Origin: Diphasiastrum complanatum
Taxonomy: Eukaryota > Streptophyta > Lycopodiopsida > Lycopodiales > Lycopodiaceae
NCBI GenBank assembly: GCA_029204225.1
Contig: CM055097.1
Span: forward strand, 41,520,028-41,584,027
Direction: 5' to 3'
DNA: 64,000 nt
The position numbers were made by a program, and so were the translations under genes. The notes below the pieces were generated by a model that had not been told where the DNA came from, searched no databases, and saw only the letters and a program-made list of their open reading frames with translations. This document shows positions 56,122-64,000 of the stretch, piece by piece (the first letter of the stretch is position 1; every line of letters begins with the position of its first letter).

Positions 56122-57612
56122 TTGAAGATGTTCAAATATAGTGTCACAAATTACATTTGTAGAATCATATCACAGGTTTTTATTCACATGGCATCAATAG
56201 GTGGCATCCTACTGAAGGAAAGGAAGGATCCTAAGTGCAACCTTTGTGGCAAGGGAGGATATATTTTCTCAAGATGCTACAAAAAGAAGACCAATCCATC
56301 CAAGGAGAACCAAGGCAAGGGGGCCGAGGTGAAGGATGGAGCTTCAAGTTCGAAATGCAAATACAAGAAGGACAAGTCCAAGGAAAGGTGTTTCCTTTGT
56401 GGAAAGGTGAATGAGGCTTGGAGTCTCATAAGGACTTGCAAGATTTGTCTTCAAGAGTCCATCACAACACATGTCAAATATTTTGAAATTTTTCATTTGG
56501 AAGTACATTGTTTGGTTCAAGATGCAAAGATAGATGTCACTTTCATGAAAGTAACCTGGATTTATTTTATGTCCTTGGAAAGTATTTCGCTTGGAACTTT
56601 AGATAAGTTCAAACTTATTGTTATGATCCAAGAGATATCAATCAAGAATAAGGAGCATCAATCACAAAATGAAAATAGTTTCATTTATGCTCTCATGTCA
56701 ACTTATGAAGATCTATTTTGCTTTGAAGGGATTTTTGTATCTCAAAGGTGGCTTAAGGCAATGCTAGTTGAGTGTGATGCCTAAAAAGATAGCAAAATAT
56801 GTTTTCCTTGTAAGCTTACATTAGTTATGAAGTCAAGGAAATGGAAATATCTTCATAATGTAGGATGTTTTGGTTTCAATAAGATCATGAATGATGTGTT
56901 CATTCATAAAGATGAAAATTGTATGTTTTCAATCCTAAAGGCAAGTTGTAAACTTCTTATGAGAATAAGTGAAGCATTCAAAGTGGACACTTATATCCAT
57001 AAGCAAGTAGTTAGCCTTATTGAGATGGAGATACCTTTTGATTTCAATATTAAAATCATGCCAAGTTGTGGTGATTTTTGGACTTATGTTTGTAGCATAA
57101 GTAATCTTGATAATCATAGGAAGTGCATATTGAATGGTCATACTTGTTGTGATCATTATGAGACATGGAGGTCTCAGATTTCCATCAAGAAGGAGCATCA
57201 TGAAGAGGATCTTAAGGAGTCATCTCAAGGTTCAAGTGTGCCAAGGATTGAGGAAGAGAGACCTTCTCAAGTTGTGATTCCAAAAAGAAACTCAAGAAAC
57301 ATGGTTGAACCCATGTGGCTCACATTTCAAGGGAAAGAGGAGCATATCTCATGTGAAGGAGCAAGCCTCAAGGTCAAGCATCTACATGAAAATTGGAAGG
57401 AATCAATTTTGGAAGTGCTAGGATGGTGCAAAGCTCTCAAGCTCATCAAAGATGTCAACATCAAAGAAGCGCTATCATGGATATGGTGATTTCAGATCAA
57501 CATCAAGTCCATTGGCTGATCTTCACACCTTTTGAACCAGCAAAGACCAATTTAGCCCATGGAGTCAAGTTCAAGATCATCATGTTTTCCATCAAGCTAG
57601 ATTTTTGAGGAG
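56122..57612 (+). pseudogene. Element E internal: gag knuckles and unknown module
   Basis: 56122-56784 encodes CNLCGKGGYIFSRC, a zinc knuckle with Tyr at the His position, a Lys/Glu-rich linker and a broken second knuckle, CFLCGK. 56827-57489 is a second open frame, 220 codons, with no pol motif. Its start region shares with X and Y the sequence AGTGAAGCATTCAAAGTGG (about 56970). There is no protease, integrase, RT or RNase H. The interior reads as a gag-derived, non-autonomous element. Whether the second frame is translated is unknown. Confidence 0.55.
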
Positions 57613-58380
57613 TGTGAAAAATGCAAAAATAAGCTTGGTAGAGGCCAAAAATCTTGTATATAGATAATTACACATGTGTGAAGCCTGTTCTCACATGTGA
57701 AAATAATGTACTTTTCATGTACCATAATCATGTAGGTTGTACATATGATTTAATTCAAGTTCTAGTGGCTAAAAAGGCCAAAAACTAGTTTTCTAGACAT
57801 ATAACACATGGCATCAATCTATTGATTGCATGAGCCACATCCTTTGGTTAGGTGTCATATCACATGTGTAGAGGACAGCTCACATGTGTGGAATAAGCTG
57901 AAGTAGGCGAATTTTGACTTCTAGAAGATTTCCAAGTAGATCTCCATATAGAAGGAAAATGGACCAAAAGTGCTCAAAATAAAAGGTTTTGTCCAAGTGT
58001 CAGTTTTGCATGATGAATCATCATATGACAAAGCACCTTCACACATGTGGGATCATAGGGATGATCAGTACCATGAGCTCCCACTTATTGTATATATAGA
58101 GCCACATTTGGCCATAATCAATGTGAGACACCAATCTTGGTTTTGGAAGCAATTTTGAGTGATTCTCTCCATTTGTCTACATTTGTTTTGATTGTTTTGA
58201 GGTTCTATCAATGTGTACTTGATTTTCAGGTTGGAGTCCGTACACTGACAGGGTTTCACACGTGTGAAACCAGCAAGTACATTTACCTTCAATAAATGAT
58301 TGTTCTTGTTTGGATTTTATGTCTAGAATTGATCTAGATTGATCTTAACTTATGTAGATTGATAGATCTAGTAAATCTAA
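57613..58380 (+). repeat. Element E LTR (right end approximate)
   Basis: Starts TGTGAAAAATGC after TTTTTGAGGAG. It carries five CACATGTG palindromes (57671, 57692, 57862, 57882, 58042) and CACACGTGTG at 58257. Gypsy sequence follows from about 58394. The start matches the LTR at 53035. Confidence 0.65.
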
Positions 58381-58393
58381 CATCCAATCCCTC

Positions 58394-59634
58394 TTGAGGA
58401 TCAAATTAGGATCCACTCTTGGTCCTTTTTGTACTTTTTGCACAGTTATGACTTCGCCAAAGCTCAAGCCATATGTCGAGTCATATGTTGTTAAATGCAA
58501 GGTCTGTCATCTAGAAAAGGCTGAACGCCATAAGGCTGGTGGTTTGTTGCATCCGTTAGATATCCCAGATAAGAAATGGAAAAGCATGTCTATGGATTTT
58601 GTAGTTGAACTTCCAAAGACCCAACAACAAAATGATTCTATTTGGGTTGTAGTGGATCAGTTAACTAAGTTAGCTGCATTCATACCAGTCAAGTCAACTA
58701 TAAAGGCGTCTGATTTAGCCCAGATATTTGTTGAAAGATTATTTCGGTTGTATGGTCTGTCAAGTGATATTGTTAGTGATAGAGATCCTAAGTTCACGGG
58801 TCACTTTTGGTCAGCAATATTCCATAAACTGAAAACTTCTTTGAGTTTAAGTTTTTATGATCATCGTGAATCAGATGGCCAGACAGAAAGGACTAATCAA
58901 ACTATGGAAGATATTTTGAGGATGTATGTTTCTCACAAGCAATCTCATTGGGAAGATTATCTCCCACTGGTTGAGTTTGTATATAATAGTAGAAAACATT
59001 TTGCTACTAGTTACATTCCTTTTATGCTTATGTACGGTTTTCAACCTAGATCTTTAGTAAATGTTGAGACGAAGCCTATTAAGATCCAGAAGGTTGCTGA
59101 TTTTTTGCATGATATGCAAGAAATGTTGCAAGTGGACAGGATAGTATCCAAAGTGCTCAGGATAGAGCTAAACACTATACCAATCTTAAGAGATCTCCAA
59201 GAGATTTTAAAGTTGATGATTGGGTATATCTTCAGATTTCAAAAGATTATAAGACAATACGTACAAGGAAGCATTATAAGTTGTCTACCCGTTATTGCAG
59301 ACCTTTCAGGATCATACGTAGAATTGGTTCTTTGGGGTATGAACTCGGTCTTCAAGGAAAATTGACTGCACACCCAGTATTTCATGTAAGTCGTTTGAAA
59401 CTAAGTTTACATGATGGTGATACAATTGGATCGGATGAGGATTTATCCCATTTGGAAGATTTGTCGCTTAGTGTACCTTTGGAACTTGAGAAAGTGCTCA
59501 GAACCAGAGATAAACAATTGAGAAATCGTTCTATCTCTGAGTGTTTAATTCGATGGAAGGGTCATATTGAGGATGATGATTCGTGGGAGAGAGATGATAG
59601 CATAAAGAAGAATTTCCTGAATTTTAGTTTCTAG
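58394..59634 (+). pseudogene. Gypsy G (chromovirus) integrase and chromodomain
   Basis: The integrase zinc-binding end, KCKVCHLEKAERH, is followed by the core: MSMDFVVELP and VSDRDPKFTGHFW carry the two Asp, and DGQTERTNQTMEDILR carries the Glu. NSRKHFATSYIPFMLMYG follows. A frameshift near 59270 separates the C-terminal part: HPVFHVSRLKLSLH and then a chromodomain, LELEKVLRTRDKQL...ECLIRWKGHIEDDDSWE (59470-59600). Chromodomains of this group are thought to steer integration to chromatin marks. Gag, protease, RT and RNase H are missing on the 5' side, where the E LTR ends. GGAGGGAAG precedes the LTR. Confidence 0.9.
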
Positions 59635-59661
59635 GATAGAAATAATTTAAGGAGGGAAGAA

Positions 59662-60017
59662 TGTTATGTCCATGACCAGTACATAGGATACAAGTATACT
59701 CCTAGTCTTGGATACACAGTACTCTAGTGAAACAAGCTGTTAGTGATGCCACGTCATACTGGACGTGACCCGAAAGTAACTAATATCCTTGTGAGGTCCA
59801 GAACACACTAAATGAAGTTTAGACAAGGTATGAGACAGTGTATGCATTGTAGAGTTATCAATAGCAATTCTATGAATAGTTGGTCCATGCATAGGACTCT
59901 ATTCCAGGTGAATCTATGTACAGGGAACTTAGGACTATGCATGGCTAAGTGCCCAGGATGCTTTTGGCTCTATGTATTGGGTCCAAACTCATCCTACTCC
60001 TCATCATGGTTCTTGAT
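59662..60017 (+). repeat. Gypsy G 3' LTR (right end uncertain)
   Basis: Begins TGTTATGTCCATGACC. About 150 bp match the inverted fragment at 31303-31452. I place the right limit where minus-strand Gypsy K coding sequence seems to begin. Confidence 0.65.
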
Positions 60018-60446
60018 TCATTTCCAGGCTCTCACTCTACATTCATGCTTCTTGTTCCTTGGCTTGGGGGTGAGGCTTCTAGAGATTGATTGGATGCTTC
60101 TACTTGGTTGGGTGATTTCTTCATAGTGTGTTATCCTTTGTGTTTGGGATTTGTAAGCAGGATCTAAGGAGCTTCCCTTATATGAAGATGTGTTGGGTTC
60201 AGGATCTGATTCATATTGACATGCTTGGCAGTCAATCGTTGCTAATGCATCCGTCCATGTCACGACATTCGTCTCTAAATCGTAGTGACCCTTGGCTTGC
60301 CTTGGGCGATCTATCGTGGATGATTTGTCATCAGCCTTGGGTGCAAGTGGTCTCACTGCCCATGTGGTTGGATCAAACTTTACAGCCTGCTCTCTGTTCT
60401 CAAAAGTGAGTTTTCCCATACCCAAGTTGTGTACTATTGCGTAGTC
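60018..60446 (-). pseudogene. Gypsy K pol continuation left of the solo LTR
   Basis: An open minus-strand frame reads DYAIVHNLGMGKLTFENREQ, which fits the sequence that follows the LLxRPWL block of Gypsy proteases. That block ends on the other side of the LTR at 61489, so the two parts appear to have been one gene. The rest is Ser/Pro-rich. One base must have been lost at the junction for the frames to agree. Confidence 0.5.
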
Positions 60447-61483
60447 TGAAGAAACGAAATATTTCTAACTACAAAGCCTTGCTAGCTTTCAACTCTCAAC
60501 CTGACGAAGATGTTCGCGAACACGAAAGTCAGGAGACACAAAGCACAAAAAGTTTCGCGAACACGAAAGTCAAAGGAAACGAAGACGAACGGTTCGCGAA
60601 CATGAAAGTCAAAGTAAATGAAGACGAACGATTCGCGAACACAAAAGATTGACGAACGAGAATCTTTTGTAGTCTGGCACGAGAATCTTTTGTGGTCTAG
60701 TACGAGAGAAGGCAACTGACCAAAACGAAACCAACGACGGAAATGAAACATTCTCATGTCCTCCACGCCCCAAAGAGTACCAACGAGATCATGCAAGTAC
60801 CCAGAAGTACAGATATCTGATTTGATGGCATGACATCAGCAGACACATTTTAGATCGTGGCTAATCTGCCACTCTTGTAATTCTCTGATTAGTTGTAGAT
60901 GCTTAATCACTTTAATCTCAGATTTACATAGAGCGACCAAAACTGGATGATACTTGACATATAGAAAAACAGAACACACACATAGTGTAATGTAGTAGTC
61001 TGATGCAAGTAATCAAGATGAAAATACAGACAACAAGTTCGCCTACGTGCGAGATGAGCTCTATGTCTAGGATCTGTAGATCCAATTGTCTGCTAGTAAA
61101 GCGAGATGATTGCTCGTGAGAGAACTGTGTTTCTCCCACGCCAACGCACTGCATGGATTTGCATACAATGCTTGAAGAAATTAGAAAAAGATCAATATAG
61201 ATAATTTTCTTGTTGTGTCTAATTTCGAATGCAAATGCATCTGCTATTAATCGTGTGTCTAAATTCTCTTGTTCATTTGAATTCTGCACCTTGGTTGAAA
61301 CTATGTTGAATGCTGCATTAATTTTATAAACGTAGATCAGTAGTGCCTGACTACACTCTGGAGGACTGTAGGAGTGATTCAGCTGGTAGTGTCCAGCGAT
61401 CGCATCTGAACTCTATCCGAGGGCAAGAGAGTCGTGGTTCCTTCGCAAAAGCTTCGCGACTGCGAAATCACACTATCTCATCA
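60447..61483 (+). repeat. Probable solo LTR of the Copia B family
   Basis: 1037 bp, TGAAGAAACG to CTCATCA, collinear with 39574-40585. The flanks TAGTC (60442-60446) and CAGTC (61484-61488) agree at four of five bases. No internal sequence is attached. TTCGCGAA occurs at 60513, 60554, 60593 and 60632, the last three in a 39-bp tandem repeat. Confidence 0.75.
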
Positions 61484-61488
61484 CAGTC

Positions 61489-63960
61489 CTCAACCATGGT
61501 CTTTCCAGTAAAACACGGTATGCAGATGGAGATTCATGTATATCCATTACTACAAAGGTGATCACAAACTGCATGCCTGTTATTTTTACAAGGATATCGA
61601 CAACCACACCCTTCGGTTTGACACGGATTGATCCACTAGCTTGATGGCGAATCTCGCTGGCTTCAATCCCTGTAAACCCCACTTTTGATACAAAGTAGTG
61701 GAGATCAAATTGACACCGGATCCTCCATCTACCACTGCTACCTCATCCTCGAATCTCTTGTGTTTGATCGGCAAGGTGATGTTGTGTTCCTTGCTTTCCC
61801 ACGCTGCCCCAATGTGGAGGACGTTACTAGTCTCTTCGTAGCCCGTACAGTATATGGGCTTTGGCACTACTGGTTCCGTGTCCACTTTGGCCCATTCAAC
61901 CAAAAGGCTTTTAGCTTGTGGTGCAATCCGCAGTAATTCCTTGAGGGGCAAACTAACACGGCTTGCCAACAGGAGTCTTTCAGTGTGCGGTTCCTCGAGC
62001 TCCACCATGTGGAAAGGTGGTTCATGACAATGCAATTGATCGTTCTTCAGTGCGCAATGGTGAGCCCATTCGTGGTTCCTGTTCGTCATTAGGAGGAGGT
62101 TCCATAGGGTTGTCTCTTTTTTGCTCTTTTTCCTCCGCTTGCGCTCTCTGTACCCAGTGTCATATCTTCTGGTACTGTCTCCTTTCTTCCCTCACATTCG
62201 GATATGGCGCTGAAGTTGAGGGTTAGTCATCAAAGACCGGTGGTGGTGGTGAGGGAGCCACTTCCTTCCTCTTCTATGCTCGCGTAATGGCTAACACAGG
62301 GGCATGGAAATGTTGCCTTTCCGGTGGCATCCCCATTGGAACTGTTGTTCGTTGTATTGCAATGAAGTTCAATGGTGTGCTGGTCCCAGGTCTCAATGGA
62401 CAATTCTTGAAGCAATGTCTATAACCACATTCTCAACAGAAGGATGTATATTGTCTCTTGTAAGGACATTCAGCAATTATGTGTCCTTCGCCACATCCAT
62501 ATATGGTTTATCCAGCCCATACCATTGCTACTGCTCAAGTTGAGGTGGTACTGGCATCTTTGGTTATGCTGCTGTCAAGTTTACGTGGGCCACTTGTTGA
62601 TTGGCTGGCCCTGGTGGTGCAGGTAAGGCCATGCGTTGTTGATTATTTGGTGCGTCGTTCCTCGGTGCCACATTTTTTTGCCCCTTGATGATATGGATAA
62701 GAAGTTTGATAAGGACTCCTCTTCTATTGGACAATCCGGGGGTTAAATGGGCAAAAGGTTGTATCGTGCGATGTTGCATTACACAAATGGCAAAATCTAT
62801 GGGTCAGTCTTAGATTTTGCTTTAGAACTAGTACTCGTTCGCTATATGGTTTTGTGTGCATACTGAACACCATACATTTTCGCAATGGGAATATTGTAGT
62901 TGGTTTTGTTCCGATAGATTGGATGTTGTTGCTACAGCTCCTTGTAAGGCTTTCAGTTTCTGATCAAACTGCGTCGTAAGCTGCTCCATCTGTTGTTTGT
63001 GTAATTTTGTCATCTATTCCAATAGCAGTTCTGTGGATAGAGTGGAAGCCTTTGATGATGACGATGCTATTGAGGGAGTAGGAGTATGGGTGGATGGATA
63101 TTCATCGTTTGATCTCTCATCTTCTTTCCTGATGGCATCCTCCATAGCTTCTTGCAGAGTAGCGTACTGCTCCCGTCGTTTCAGTTCTCTCATGATGCTA
63201 CGTGGTAATCCCGCTAGGAACCATATAATCACCGCATGATTGGGAGTTAGAGCTGCATTGCACTCGGATCGTAGATGTTTGACCCGCTCAATATAGTCCC
63301 TGACCTTTTCTCTTTTTCCCATCTTGACCTTATTGAGCAAGAGAAACGGGTCTTTTAGGAACTTCTTCGGTTTAAAGCACGTGATGAGAGCCGCTTTAAC
63401 CGCTTCCCAGGTGGATTTTTCTTTCTCTGACAAATTGAAAAACCAATCTTGAGCCACCGCTACTAGTGACATGGGAAACAACATCGACTTCTTTGCATGT
63501 GTCCGATCGCCATAGATTTCACAAGCTTGCTCGTAGATCTAGAGGAAGTGGATGGGATCTGATGATCCTTCATATTTTGGTATCTCCTCCGGACTGTCTA
63601 CAAGGGAGCGACAGATACGGGGTGACTCATTGGATCCATTGGCACTGGTTCCGGTTCTGCCTCTTGTTGCACAGCTGCTAATTTGGGAAGGTGTGGTGCT
63701 TGATTCGTTGTCCTTCTTGCTACTGATCGTCTAGATCTCATATTCATCCGATGGTGGGATCCAAGATAGTTGGATCTTACTTGTACAGTGGGATGCAATC
63801 TGGATCTTATGGATCTGATCAACTGATAGGCCGGTGTTGAGAATTCAAGCCTTGTACGGTGGTTTTTCCTTGATAACTTTTTACTCCTTGCACTGGTTGT
63901 CCTAAGATTTTGATAGTAGCTGGATCTGATGCAGATCTTTCCATTGATTTAGTGTGCCAA
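61489..63960 (-). pseudogene. Gypsy K gag-protease
   Basis: Minus strand. The gag N-terminus lies near 63822-63500 and the capsid core at 63484-63014: LVAVAQDWFFNLSEKEKSTW, FLKDPFLLLNKVKMGKREKV, YIERVKHLRSECN, the Retrotrans_gag pattern. Nucleocapsid-like GCGEGH/IAEC and ECGYRH-like blocks lie around 62540-62400. The aspartic protease is at 62089-61586, with VVDGGSGVNLISTTLYQKWGL as active-site loop, ending in PSAYRVLLERPWL at about 61500. Frame breaks separate these parts. The element runs off toward or past the window edge on its 5' side. It is apparently the same family as fragment H and perhaps G, here in opposite orientation to G. Confidence 0.85.
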
Positions 63961-64000
63961 GATTCTTTAGTGCAAGGGTTGGATGTACGAGGGTTTTTTT

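Overview
The window is nuclear DNA of a land plant. Two intron-bearing genes of plant type (a PC4/KIWI transcriptional coactivator and a GNAT acetyltransferase, all introns GT-AG) sit in a dense bed of decayed plant retrotransposons: Copia elements with initiator-tRNA-Met primer sites, chromodomain Gypsy elements, L1-like LINE tails, tRNA-derived SINEs and one CACTA terminus. Species cannot be told from the sequence. Intact genes occupy under 3 kb of 64 kb.

Layout. 1-9.1 kb: unrecognised ORF remnants, two minus-strand LINE 3' ends, two very short SINEs with perfect 14-bp target duplications, microsatellites. 9.1-21 kb: an unrecognised coiled-coil reading frame, lying upstream of a polypurine tract and LTR start, is interrupted by two minus-strand Copia elements (Copia-1, 9349-13022, TSD GATTG; Copia-2, 14016-19577, TSD GCAAT). 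When each insertion is ignored the host frame continues in register. 22.8-28.0 kb: Copia-3 (TSD AGGTG), with an inverted RNase H segment. 28.6-30.5 kb: GNAT gene, six exons. 31-36 kb: Gypsy and Copia debris. 36.5-37.5 kb: KIWI gene, four exons, minus strand. 38.5-52.8 kb: a nest in which Copia C contains non-autonomous element X, X contains Copia B, and B contains small element Y; C is followed by relative D, which shares its LTR. 52.8-58.4 kb: non-autonomous gag-only elements (E type), an RT fragment and an 82-bp-arm inverted repeat. 58.4-64 kb: a plus-strand chromovirus 3' half and a minus-strand Gypsy gag-protease of apparently the same family, the latter split by a probable solo LTR.

Only KIWI and GNAT look functional. 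No autonomous transposon is intact: every pol shows stops, frameshifts or deletions. The most novel items are the twice-interrupted coiled-coil ORF, the mini-SINEs, the non-autonomous elements X, Y and E that share a non-pol module, the triplicated primer site of Copia B, the inverted RNase H of Copia-3 and the long hairpin at 54.2 kb. All domain calls were made by reading translations, not by database search.
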